A DNA stretch of 64,000 nucleotides from Toxorhynchites rutilus septentrionalis. Lineage: Eukaryota; Arthropoda; Insecta; Diptera; Culicidae. This document shows positions 24,111 to 35,159 of the stretch, in pieces. Both the position numbers and the translations under genes were made by a program. Position 1 is the first letter of the stretch, and each line of letters opens with the position of its first letter. The DNA lies in assembly GCF_029784135.1 (NCBI RefSeq), contig NC_073745.1, positions 47,492,116 through 47,556,115 on the forward strand, in the 5' to 3' direction. The notes beneath the pieces are model-generated. The model was not told the origin of the DNA, did not search any database, and worked only from the letters and a program-made list of their open reading frames with translations.

Positions 24111-24975
24111 TTTTTATATTGCAAGTATGGTGAGAGATACGATTAATTCAAGCAAATAAATTTTAAATTTGGAACTGCAATGTTGATTGCTTCGTGAAAT
24201 TTCATATCATTGACCGATCGTGTATTATGAAAAATTTAGCACAAGTGGTAGGTAGCAGTTGTGTTAAAAACGACTTGATATATGAAACGATTTTTTTCAA
24301 TTTTTATAAATAAAAACCAAGGTGTGTTCCCGCTCGAGAATGAGTCGTTCTGTTTAAGTTGTCTGTTTTGTTGTGTTCATTTTCACCCAAGGAAAGTTTA
24401 TACGGCGAGAAAAATTGGAAAAGTGAAGAAATATTAGAAAAAGTGATTTCCCATTTGCTCTACATATAGTATTAAGTGTTGTTAGTCCAATTAAAATTCG
24501 CATTGGGTTGAATAAACACCCAGAAAGTGAAAATTATAAAAAAAGACGGGTGGGTAATGTCGGGGACATAACCGGAGTGACGTAGGACTATACAAAGGGG
24601 CAGCTTTTGTTAAATATATATTTTAAATATATTGTTTTATTTTCTTCTCCTACGTGAATACCTACCTATCTACCTGAAAAATGGATTAGTTTACTGTTTA
24701 CTCTTTATGAATATGTTGATGGTTCTGAAAAGAACCTTTGGTGTTGTGTTTTTGTTATCACTCGATATTCCCATCTTGTTCGGTTAAACCTTCCTGTTTA
24801 GCTATTGCGTTTGCCACTCGCCACAGCTTTCACAGTTGGAAAATTTCTTCCCATCCAGCTTGTGACATGTTGTTCAGTAAATTACATTTAATGCGACGTG
24901 CCGGAGAAACACTTTGCCACTCACTGAAACTAATTGTTGCCTTGATGAGCGCCGAACCGAAGCTGCTCTGTTCTT

Positions 24976-25207
24976 GATGCGGGTTTTCTGATTGTCGTGA
25001 GCAACTTTGCAAGCCAACTCGAGCACTCCGACGGCCGAAACTCTATAATCGCTGTTAGGTATACTGGTGCTCCGGCACCAATCCGTTCGGCCTAGTTACC
25101 CTTGCGGAGCAATCAGTGAATGCGACCAACAGGGAACTGGAGACCTGCACGGTTCGAGTGAGACTTTGCCTTTCCCTTAACTTGTCCTCCTTTGTTACGT
25201 CCACGAT
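24976..25207 (-). pseudogene. Histone H2A pseudogene
   Basis: On the minus strand the frame reads [20 protein letters not shown], then [10 protein letters not shown], a TGA where Arg is expected, LLRKGN, a TAG where Tyr is expected, and AERIGAGAPVYL. After a 1-base loss it continues VLELACKVAHDNQKTRI. These are the conserved N-terminal tail and histone-fold start of H2A. The start codon is destroyed (ATG to ATC) and homology stops abruptly after KTRI, where unrelated repeat sequence begins. With two stops and a frameshift it is non-functional. A TATA box lies upstream, so the copy came from genomic DNA including promoter sequence rather than from processed mRNA. Confidence 0.88.
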
Positions 25208-25275
25208 GCCGATGCCGTACAACCACACGGGTTTACGGTTTGAAAGAAAATAAGATATTTTTTTGGGGTCCGCGT

Positions 25276-25283
25276 GTTTTATA
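25276..25283 (-). promoter_or_regulatory. Relic TATA box of the H2A pseudogene
   Basis: TATAAAAC on the minus strand, about 70 bases upstream of the lost start codon and followed by ACGCGGACCCC. The position fits a histone promoter; activity is not claimed. Confidence 0.5.
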
Positions 25284-26276
25284 CTCTAGCGGTACACACT
25301 CACAGGATAGAGACAAATCGGCAGACTCAGCCAGAGGGGCGAGTCCAACGAGACGAACGAATGAGCGTTAAAAGGGAGCCATGGCAAAAAAATACATTCA
25401 TTACGATTTGTTCGCTCGTTGGATTCACATGCAGGCTAAAAAGGGTCCTTTTCAGGATCACAAAATTATCTTCAATCTAAAGAGTTTATTGTTTTGTTAT
25501 CACTCGATATCTCCATCTTGTTCGGCTAAACCTTCCTGTTTAGCGATTTGTTGCCACTCGCCACAGCTTTCACAGTTGGAAAATTTCTTCCCATACAGCT
25601 TTGTGACATGTTGTATAGTAAATTACATTCAATGCGACGTGCCGAAGCGCCACTCAGTGTCGCATTGGAGGCGATTTTAACCTGTAATTGAACATTTGCG
25701 ATGACAGTGGAACATTGTCGACTTTCAATGTGGGGTCATAATTTGGATCTCTATGTTTACAAAAATGTCCAACTAAATAAGTCGCATTACATGTCCGTCC
25801 AATTAGCTAAATGTCGAACTTATTGTAAATTACTGTACTTTCAATCTGGAAACAATTTAAGAATTGGTGAAAATTGAATAATAACAACTGCCAAATTCAC
25901 ATACTCATCAGATCCTGGCAAACAAATTATGAAAAAATCAATTTGTGTTTTATAATTATTTTGGATAATGTATTAGAAAGCATTGAACTGTATTTCCTAA
26001 ACTCTTTTTTGGAAGGTTTAATGGCCCTGAAAAGCGCCTTGTTTTATAGAATGGTTCCAATTTAGAAAACTTTGTACTCGTGGTTTTGAAAAAAAAATCC
26101 ATTTCGAACGCCCTCGATGCCGCCTTGTTCTGGATTTGCCACCAAAGCAGTTTGTATAAAGAACAAACTTTTTTCTACTGCTACCTGATGCCGTTTTGCG
26201 ATTGCGTTTGCCACTCGCCACTCGCTGCAACTGCCTGTTGTCTTGATGTCCACCGAACCGAATGTGTTCTGTTCCG

Positions 26277-26318
26277 AATGCGGGTTTTCTTATCGTCGCG
26301 AGCAGCTTTGCCAGCTAG
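26277..26318 (-). pseudogene. Second histone H2A fragment
   Basis: The minus strand reads LAGKAARDDKKTRI, the H2A segment that ends exactly where the 24976-25207 copy stops being H2A. It is followed by the same non-histone continuation (RNRTHSVRW in this frame). The shared junction shows that both descend from one fused ancestor. Confidence 0.75.
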
Positions 26319-26852
26319 GGCATTTTGACAATGCTTGATATTTCACAATTATTCAATTATTTATCTCAAGAAAAATGAAATGTTATTCGTTATGATAGAT
26401 GCGTAGATATATTTCCTATCAATTGATGCAAAAATCTTTGCGATCTGTTGAGAAATGCTCGAGTTGTAAGCGTTCCAAATATTGCATTTTTTCTTACTTG
26501 TTCAGTGCCTAGATTTCCATTTCACCCCTATATCTTCCGGTTAGACGTAGTCCTACGTCAAAATTGCCTTTTCCATTTCAAATATGTTTTCTCTATATTA
26601 AAGTAACATGTTTTTACTGATGAGAAAAATTGATAATTGCGTTCGTCATTGGTAATTGGTAATTATCTTATATTACATTGGTGGGTTTTTTTTTTCTTTA
26701 TCCATACATATCACAGGAGGCATCTCATCTAGGATATATTTTTTGTTGGTTTAATATAGTTGCCAGTACCCGTTAAAGGGTTAAAGTCTTAAAGCCTCAA
26801 TAAAAAAAAAGAAGAAGAAGATGAAGAAGAAGATGAAGAAGAATATGAAGTA

Positions 26853-27005
26853 AATGGAGGCGATCTGGCGTGATGATTAACGTCCGTACCTCTCACGCTA
26901 AAGGTCACGAGTTCGATTCTCATTCCTGACATTCTTCTTTCTGAAAGGAAGAAAAGCCGGGATTCGAGTGACGATTCATTCATAAGGTTGAAAATTACTT
27001 TAATA
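26853..27005 (+). mobile_element. tRNA-derived SINE, second family
   Basis: GATCTGGCGTGATGATTAACG resembles an A box and CACGAGTTCGATTCTC is a good B box about 45 bases later. The region continues into a non-tRNA body (GGAAGAAAAGCCGGGATTCG, AAGGTTGAAAATTACTTTAA) and an A-rich tail. It differs from the SINE at 28881. No target duplication found. Confidence 0.65.
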
Positions 27006-27136
27006 TAGAATGAAAAAAAGAAAAAAAAGAAGAGGAAGAATAATAAGAATAAGAACAAGAATAATAAGAAGAAGGTAAAGAAGGAGAAGGAGAAGGAGAA
27101 GGAGAAGGAGAAGGAGAAGGAGAAGGAGAAGGAGAA
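27006..27136 (+). repeat. Purine-only microsatellite tract
   Basis: Almost entirely A and G: GAAAAAAAGA, AATAAGAA repeats, then about ten GAGAAG hexamers to 27136. A related GAAGAAGAT run lies at 26810-26850. The long reading frame on the other strand is a low-complexity artefact. Confidence 0.9.
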
Positions 27137-27146
27137 GCAACATTGC

Positions 27147-27663
27147 ATCCCCTACATAATCAGTTATATCAACCAACTAGTGATATTGATTGCATCGCCG
27201 TTCTCCACAGCATGAGCTTCTGAAAAGTGTCCGGAAATTAGTATTCATAACGAAGATTCACTATGGCTTTGGACCAATCGCGTATTGAAACCATTTTAAA
27301 TTTATAAAAATCTATCTTTCTTACCATTTACTGATGATATTTAATGGTTAAATTGAACTTAATTAGAATATGACAAAAATAACCACGACCGAATCTCGCT
27401 TTTGATCGCGTAGAGATACAAACATCATTACTTGTGTGGTTCTGAGCTCTAATGTAGGTGTCACAAGAACTGGTGCAGCTTCGCGTAGTTTTGTCAATAG
27501 TAGACGAAGTATATTGGATCAGTAAATCTACATCACCCTTATTACTACGCATTGATTGGATGTCTAATTCGTTTGATAGAACGAATTATTGCACACGATT
27601 ACAATTGCGATGAAATCGATATCATATCAAATTGGCTGATTTCATTGGTTATGTAGAGGCCGA
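27147..27663. mobile_element. Long-inverted-repeat element family, copy 2
   Basis: The left end CTACATAATCAGTTATATCA and the reverse complement of the right end, CTACATAACCAATGAAATCA, form an imperfect inverted repeat of about 48 bp (out to GCATCGC / TCATCGC). The interior matches 20640-20850. On the right, similarity to 19420-19692 continues to about 27880, so the true inverted repeat may be longer and truncated at the left by the purine tract. Confidence 0.55.
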
Positions 27664-27979
27664 TACGAGAAGGATTTGTAGTATTTTTAGCGCAAAACAC
27701 CCTATTCATCGTTTACTTAGTTGAAAAAAACAAAAATTACAATACTCATAACAAGCCATTCCTCGTAATACACATAGCACATTGTAAAATGATGATTTTC
27801 TAACCTTTTCAGCGTGGAAAGAATACATGAAACCGGGAAATTTTAAGATAAATTCTGATTTTTCTAGAAAATTTGAACGAATTTCATACCAAAAAAACTA
27901 AACATCCTCATTTTACTCGCTGCGCCATCTGGTTGTAAATCCAATTGGATTGCATCACGGAAACACCATGTCGAATGCA

Positions 27980-28633
27980 TAAATGCGAATATTCCTTCGC
28001 TTGGACGCATTCACACGCAAACAATTTTTCATGACTGTTCCATGCTGTTCCAAAGCAGAACAGAAACTGATGCGAGTAACTCACGCCTTGCATGCGTCCG
28101 CTATGGTTTCCCAAACACTAATGCAAGCGAGCAAAAGAAGTCGCAGCTTGCATGTATTCGCTATGACGGTTTCTCCAGGTGCCTCGATTTTGCGTCCTGT
28201 TCCCGAACACGATCACCAATCATCATCAATGAGCAATGATGATTTCAATAGCTTGCTTTCAAAGCAATTTTTGAGCTATTGAATCGATTTTTTGGACCAA
28301 TAAGTGACAATCATATAACTCGTTGACATTTTATCTTTCGGATGAAGTGATTATTATACTGTTCCATTCAGCTGGTAAAAAGGTATTCACATGCAAAACC
28401 TTGCACTCCAGTGTCACTCTCTCGTTTTCGAAACTTTCAACTTACACCCCGGTACAGAAATGAAAGACGTAGTCTTACTATGCTGGATAAATTTGCCGTC
28501 TAATGGTATGTATTATAACATATACCGTAAGAACAAATTCTGCGTAATATGCATTTGAAATCTCTTAATTTTTCGTTAAATTTTCGTAAAATGTCCATCC
28601 CCTATATAGAAATCAAAGAAGTAGTCTTACGTC
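27980..28633 (+). repeat. Composite dispersed repeat R1, copy d
   Basis: Contains GCTTGCATGTATTCGCTATG and TTTCTCCAGGTGCCTCGATTT units related to the 24-kb tandem repeat. 28270-28440 matches the reverse complement of 35540-35780 (shared CTCTCGTTTTCG and GGTATTCAC). It ends at GTAGTCTTACGTC. No gene. Confidence 0.5.
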
Positions 28634-28880
28634 AAAAAGCAAGAAGATGATATACTGACCTGGTACCTCTTCCAAAGAGGCGTCGTATAACGAATTACAT
28701 CCGCAACTGATGAGAAATAATGGAGTAGAGATGACAATGTTGATATGGGTAGCATCAGCAACGAATTTTGTCAATCTAGAAGGTAGATCAGGGAAACGGA
28801 CTACTAACAGCGGGACTATCCTTCGTTTTCTTGGTATCGTGCACGGATGTTGGTTTTCAAGTTATGTAAGCGTTAGTCTT

Positions 28881-29156
28881 GTGCACCCGTGGCCGAGTGG
28901 TTAGCGTCTCACATTATCATGCCGGGTGTTCGGGTTCGATTCCCGTTCTGGCCGGGGGATTTTTCGTCGTAGAAATTTCCTTCGACTTGCACTGTGGTCA
29001 CGCGTATTCTAGAGCTTGCTCCTCGGAATTCATTCAAGGCGTGTTATTTGGCTTAAGAAATCTCAACTAAGTATTAATAAATGACGCTAGTTAATGCACA
29101 CGTTGAGACGGCAAAAGTTCCGCGGGGAACGTTAACGCCATTCAAGAAGAAAAAGA
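28881..29156 (+). mobile_element. tRNA-derived SINE (Feilai-like), full length, 276 bp
   Basis: Head GTGGCCGAGTGGTTAGCG (A box) and GGGTTCGATTCCC (B box), body CACGCGTATTCTAGAGCTTG, and a 3' end of GAACGTTAACGCCATTCAAG with a GAAGAAAAAG tail. Flanked by AGCGTTAGTCTT (28869-28880) and AGCGTTGGTCTT (29157-29168), a 12-bp duplication with one mismatch. The family is Feilai-like by type; the name is from memory of Aedes SINEs. Confidence 0.88.
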
Positions 29157-29169
29157 AGCGTTGGTCTTC

Positions 29170-32100
29170 TCGATTGCGGGGAAAATGGGGATTCTTGCGT
29201 CGATAGGTAAAATCATCAGCCACTGACCCAAAATTGCGGAACTGTTTCCTGGCATATTTCAAACTATTTCACTCTCTTTTGTTAGGATACTTGACGCAAA
29301 TAATATTGTATTACAATATTAGTAAACTATTGATTGCTTTACAAGTGTGTTCTGTCCCGAAGTAACACTTTTAGTATGAGCGATAACAGTAACGCATGGT
29401 CACATGGTCAAAAAATTAACAAACACTGGATTCGTCGATGTTTTTGATACTAAGTTATTAACTGAATTTAAAATAATTTTAAATGTTATTTTAAATGATG
29501 ATCACTGTAGAATAATGTGTAATTATTGAAACAGAAACATTTGAATGTTATTCAAATGCATGCCATGGAAAATCAACTACTTTCCAAATAGTAGAGTAAT
29601 TTTATAGCCAATACTCTAATGTATTTGTTCGAAATAATTCTAATTGAATGTGCAAAAAACAGTGCAAATTGAGCCTAAAGCTCGTTATTGATAGAACATA
29701 ATTTTAGCAGCAGAAAACTGTACTCCCAACACCAATCGATGGTATATGTTTACATGGCGTATACTGCAAATCAAAGTACCTAACTTAATTTGATCCTCCG
29801 TCAGGACCGATGGTTGAACGCATACAGCCGACGGGGTTTCCCGATTGTTGGGACGGTCTCGTTCAGTGTGTGCATTGCTTGCGGGGTTTATAAATTCAAT
29901 AAATGTATAATATTTAATCATCATCGGTTTTGTTGATGTTTATTCAGATGTTTTGTTCAGCAAAAATTAAAACAGTTTAATAATTATTGTAATTAGGCGC
30001 ATAAATTGATTGCTGCTAAGAGCAACTTTCCCATATGAGTTCGCTGGACAGTAAAATGACATGTACCAAGCATCGAAACTGCCAAACTACAGCGATTCCA
30101 GATTGAACGAAGTTTGTCAACTTTGTAACCGAAACTGATTACGGCGGGATGGGTGTTACGATGCTCGTACCACTCATAACAAAACGTCCCTCGGGGGCAA
30201 TCTCTATTGGTGCCGAAAGTTATACGCTATCGCATGGATTCTCCCGGAGAAGCTGACGGTAATGATGATGAAGCCTTGCAAGAAAACACCAGCTGTTCGC
30301 AACAAAACCATCATTGGATGCGGAAGATGAAGAGTTGTTTTCGACACTTTCCGAGCGGAAAATGGGAAAAGTAATTACCGCTGATCATACGAGCTTCGAG
30401 GGAGAAATAACTCACAATCAGTGGATGCTGCAGCTGCAGTTTATTATGTTTCCTGCTTTTTTGTTCCTTTTTTGAAATTACATTGTATGAATTAAAACTC
30501 GCCAGCATCCATTAGCCGGTGGCCTTCAAACGCGTGGCGCTTCAATTGAAAAGCAGCGCAAACTGTTGGATTTGCTTTTGGAGAGTGGATATCGATTTTT
30601 CAGCTTCTAGCTGTCGACAAACCAAACCCTCTCGGATTGGATTATGCAAGTGCAAAGTCAACCGATCGCCATCAACCATCAACTCATCGGTCAGCGGCTC
30701 TAAAAATAGCCACACACTCGCTCGTTAGTAAATGGTTGATTCCATTCGGAGCCATCTGGGTCCGGCTGGGCTTTAATCCGTCGGAATTGTGGAACCATCA
30801 CTGGCCATAAATCCGTTCCCTTTCACTCAGCATTTATGGTCACGTTCCGTACCCGTCGTCCTGTCATTATTCGACCATTCCGTGGTTTGCCCACAAACAC
30901 CCTCTGCCTTTACGCTGCTGCATTAGTATTCATATCGTATTATGACAAATTAATCTCTCCCTTTCTCGCATGCTGTTTGCGCCAGAAGCTGGCTGGATAT
31001 GGTTTTGTTTTGTTGTTTAGTGTCGAGGGGCTGTCAGAATTTTTCGGAGTGTTTGATAGATGTTGCTATGATGATCAGTATTGAGAAACTTTTATCATAT
31101 GCCGCGAAAGGGTCGATCAAGGACGTGAATCCTGGACAACCGTGATATACGTAGGACTAATATTTACTCTCATTCACTGTACTATTCCGACTTATAAAGT
31201 CAATCAAGCACAGTCCGTCTGCCAACACCGACATTCATTTTTAATCTCTGAACCTCGCCGTCAGCCGCTCTCCGAGCTAATATTATGCTAATTCAACACA
31301 CGCGGTTGTCGCTTTTGTTTGTACCCCGGCAGATATGGAACGTAATCGAAGTGCTCATCTCGTGAGACCACAGCACACATCGTCGGAAGCCTCGAGTCAC
31401 ACTCGCAAACACGACGCCACTTCAATTCGTTTGCTCGCACACCATTGGGGCAGATACCCGAGGGGCCTGTTATGGCCACCATCTGATGCAATCATCACGA
31501 AACCACTCGCATCGGTTACCCCCTCGCAACCATTCTAGGGCAACTGACCACGTTTTCCAGCGACCATGGTGCACCGTTCCGACCTCCGCCCGGCCTTAGT
31601 GGGTGACTTTGTCATTTCCGGTTCCCCCTAACTCGCCCGGTTTGACACCATGACAAGCTGCTGGGGTGTATCGTCCCCCTTCGTTCTCAACCCCGGCGCG
31701 CTTCATCAAACATGCCGCTGACGATGCAGAAATGGAGAAACAATGGGAATGGAACTCGCAGTTAGTGTCCGTGAAATACCACGCTGAATAGTTCTTTGCA
31801 TATGAACAGTGCTGGTCAAAATATTTGCAACTCATGAGCGTCAACGATGAAAAAAGCGATTTAATGAAATTTTTACTTCAAGCGGTTCGTTAACGAAGAC
31901 TCAATAATCATTCAATGTTGTACAGCGATCGAAGAGCATTCGAAATATTACTCTTGAGCAATAGCTTGAGCAGTCCAATGATTGGCATCGTACAGGTTAA
32001 TATCAAGGCCTTTCAAATGTCTACGGAATCTTGGTATCTCCAACTTTTGCTCACATTCCAAAACTGCGTCGAAAAATTTGCTCTAGTTGTTGTGGACGAA

Positions 32101-32379
32101 ATGTCTTCCAACATTTCCGCCTTTAATTCTTCTTCTTTTGTTAACCTGAGACTGAAAGGTCTTTCTCCTAGCTGAGCTATAGCTCATCCTGCGGTCCGGT
32201 AGGCTGTTATGGTTGGCCCATCTGGTGTTACATTGTTTGGAATTATTTTGTATGTGTAACAACGAAAACATAAGAAATCATTATCCATTTTTTTAACTTA
32301 AGACTACGTCTTTTAGTAATGGTGCCAAATCAAGAAACAGTACACGTTTCTATGGAATAGAAATAGCAAATTGATTAAA

Positions 32380-32380
<1 letters not shown>
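29170..32380. other. Unassigned non-coding stretch
   Basis: No recognisable domain or repeat boundary. 30.5-31.6 kb is less AT-rich and lacks visible relatives in the window, so it may be single-copy intergenic or intronic DNA. TACGTAGGACTAA occurs at 31148. Confidence 0.45.

Positions 32381-32474
<94 letters not shown>
32381..32474. repeat. (TA)n microsatellite
   Basis: Uninterrupted TA dinucleotides for about 90 bases, directly before a CTAGCTGACC element end. Confidence 0.95.
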
Positions 32475-32475
<1 letters not shown>

Positions 32476-35153
32476 TAGCTGACCAGGCAAACGTTGTTCT
32501 TCCAATTAAATTATTTGAACGAAAGGTTATATGATGTTTCTTGGTGTATTTCATTAACGTAACTGACATGTTTGATCTCTTAAAAGTTAAACATCAACTG
32601 AAAAAAGTAATATAAGTTTGTCGTAAAGTAGAAAAAATTAAATATAGAAAATCAATATTTATTGCTGTCTCCTTGTTAGAAAATACGTGCATGTGATTTT
32701 CAACATGGCTTAGTTTATAACAGCTTGGTCTCGTTCATAAATTGGAAAACAGCGATACGCCAGCTAACTTCAATGGAGCTGATTAATTGGCCTGTTTGGA
32801 ATCGCGTTATTTTATCGTTGTCATTCAATCGAGGAGTATTCACATCGGTAATCTAAGTTTGAAACACAGCCATATTGCTTCCTTTATTGATGGATGTTTT
32901 TATTACTCTTCACCGATTTGTAGAACTCAATATTCATATATGCATATGAGTGATCGGATTTTACAATTCGATCGAAATCGACTTTTACACTTTTAAATTC
33001 GTTCGCCTTGTCGCGAAACAATGGTCAAAATAAGTCATCCGTATTTGTGGTTCAATTTACTCTCTATCTGATCGGCATAATCCCGGAAATAATTCTAAAT
33101 TGTTGAAATTTGAATGAAAATTACTATTCGATTTCGTTTAGATGCTAAATTTGTTTTGAATGTGTTTGAATGCTAAATTTTGCGTGTTTATTCCACCCGA
33201 AAAACCATTACTATTTTTGCTTCATAGAAATGGAACATGGAGACCAACTCGATTGGACTTGAGCTTGAGCAGAATGCAAAATTGCGCTTTTTCCATTCAA
33301 CAGAATACAACCAACATTATGTGGGGACGAATACGATCGAACTTCATTTTGTGTTTGAACACACGCGCAATGTCATGACAATGCATTGCGCTTTGGCCTG
33401 GCTATAACTAAAGCTGTGTCGGCGTTGCCCATGATAGTGTCTCGCAAGTGAATGTATTATTCCTCGCACCGCTTTTGTTGATTGTGTAGTAAGAATTGCA
33501 GTCGTTCAATCTCTACCTTCGCGTATATGTCGACCATAAATTGTTGGCATAGCTTACGATATCTTGAATTGGCGTTTCTTGACCATGTCAAATCTCCATA
33601 TGATAAACATAAAAATCCATCGAGCGCATCCTCTGTTTGTTTCGTCGCATGTTCATAAATATTAAATCAAAATGAGAAATGATGTTCATAATGAATTAAG
33701 TATCTGTGACGGGGTCTCGTTGGTCTAATGTTTATGCAAGAGATTTTTCGTTAAAGAAACCCTTCTGATTTGCACTGTAGTCACGCGTATTCATGAGCTT
33801 GCCACTCCAGAATACATTCAAGGCGTATTGTTCGTCATAGAGATCTCAACTATTTACTAATAAAAATGACGCAAGTACTACTACGTTGAGAAGGCAAACC
33901 TTGGGAACGTTAGTGCCATTGAAGAAGAACATAGCGAGGGTCGTATTGAGCGAGGGTCGCAATTCCAGATTATTGTTTTTTCTTCGCATTAAAGTTCTCG
34001 TGTCACCGTGCTATCATGATTCCAGCAGCGCTTGTGCTTTGAATCTACACACGTGCTCTCCAGCTGATGTTTTATCAGGGTTGATGGCAATAGCGTGATT
34101 TTGTAATCCGAACAAATGTGATTTGAAGAATTTCCATAACGCATTGTGCTCATTCAAAAAGGCTTCCAGCTCGTCGGAGATGCTCCCAGCTTTAGATGAA
34201 TTGATGTTACTTGTGTATTTGTAGATGGATGTTCAATGAAGCGGGCGTTACGCCATCAGTCATTGAACAACTTAAATGAATTCGTTCTGTTGAAAAAACG
34301 AACAACGGTTAAATTATTAGAATATTTTTGACACAAAAATAATAAAACCGCAATTAAAAATAGGGAATTGGGGTCAAAATTTAAGGTTATATGTATGGTA
34401 TGAAGTAAAATTTTTGAAAAAAAAAATCCAGATCTTTTTTTCTGCATAGAGCCACCCTATTCGGTATTAAATGTATGGTTATCGGTATCCTACCGGTATC
34501 ATATATAGTTTACAACCTATTCTCATACCTACCAAGTATTTTGAGTATAATTTCATCAAAATCGGTCGAGCCGTTTCGGAGGAGTTCGGTAACAAACACC
34601 GTGACACGAGATTTATATATATATATATATAGAAGATAGATAAAAATGAATTTCTCTCTCTCTGTCTGTCTGTCTGTCTGATTCTTATGGACTCGGAAAC
34701 TACTGAACCGATCGGCATGAAAATCGGTATGTAGGGGTTTTTGGGTCCGAGGAAGGTTTTCATGATAGTTTGAGACCCCTCCCCTCTCTCTAAGGGGGGG
34801 GGGCTGCCATACAAATGAAACACAAATTTCTGCATTACCCGAGAAAAAATCAAGTAAATGGAACAAAATTTGGCATGTGGAGGTTTTAGGGTGCAATAAA
34901 TGAGTAATAAAAAAAGTCTTGAAGGAGAATTGTGTCCAAAAATGATATGATATTATAATGATGAGTTTTGGTAGAAGTACTATGTTATTTTTGAGTAAAA
35001 GGTAAATTCAACGGGGTCGATTAGAAGATCAATCAATGAACAGTTCTGCGATTGGACTCATGAACTTGCGCTCAGTAAGAAAACGTGAATGTTTGGAGGT
35101 ATTGATAACAAAAAACAAATTTTGGGCGGGACGAAGTTTGCCGTGTCAGCTAG
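32475..35153. repeat. Region bounded by inverted CTAGCTGACC ends
   Basis: The left end reads CTAGCTGACCAGGCAAACGT and the right end is CTAGCTGACACGGCAAACTT on the other strand. 34600-35153 (minus) aligns with 42058-42800 (plus) through shared text such as ATGAGTCCAATCGCAGAACTG. Around 34617-34690 lie (TA)n, TCTC and CTGT runs between two oppositely oriented versions of a 'CCGAT(C/T)..CATGAAA'-type sentence. It could be one 2.7-kb element or two inverted copies. It also contains a SINE (33741-33926). No protein. Confidence 0.5.
33741..33926 (+). mobile_element. tRNA-derived SINE (Feilai-like), head deleted
   Basis: Begins in the body (AGAGATTTTTCGTTAAAG), continues CACTGTAGTCACGCGTATTC and CAAGGCGTATTG, and ends GAACGTTAGTGCCATTGAAG. 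The A and B boxes are missing. Confidence 0.72.
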
Positions 35154-35159
35154 TTATGT

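Larger units (their letters stand above)
24579..26559. repeat. Composite dispersed repeat R1, copy c, with H2A-derived modules
   Basis: Bounded by GACGTAGGACTATAC (24579-24593) and GACGTAGTCCTACGTC (26544-26559). Inside are three blocks containing TGCCACTCGCCAC (about 24750-25030, 25495-25650, 26190-26320), two of them fused to histone H2A sequence, plus a TTCAATCTGGAAACAAT block shared with 44545-44690 and the AT-rich block shared with 6170-6390. Not assigned to a known class; no transposase or RT frame. Confidence 0.55.

Noticed and set aside
26789..27148. 119-codon minus-strand frame rich in Ser and Phe
   Set aside because: It is a translation of the purine-only microsatellite and the adjacent SINE; low complexity, no domain.
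28889..28951. Possible tRNA gene with good A and B boxes
   Set aside because: The sequence continues into a SINE body with a target duplication, and the tRNA fold is not complete.
28879..29070. Reading frames in the 28.9-kb and 43.4-kb SINEs that look like similar proteins
   Set aside because: Both are translations of the same tRNA-derived SINE (also 43375-43599); the similarity is of the repeat, not a gene.
32375..32569. 64-codon frame with alternating Ile-Tyr
   Set aside because: Translation of the (TA)n tract.
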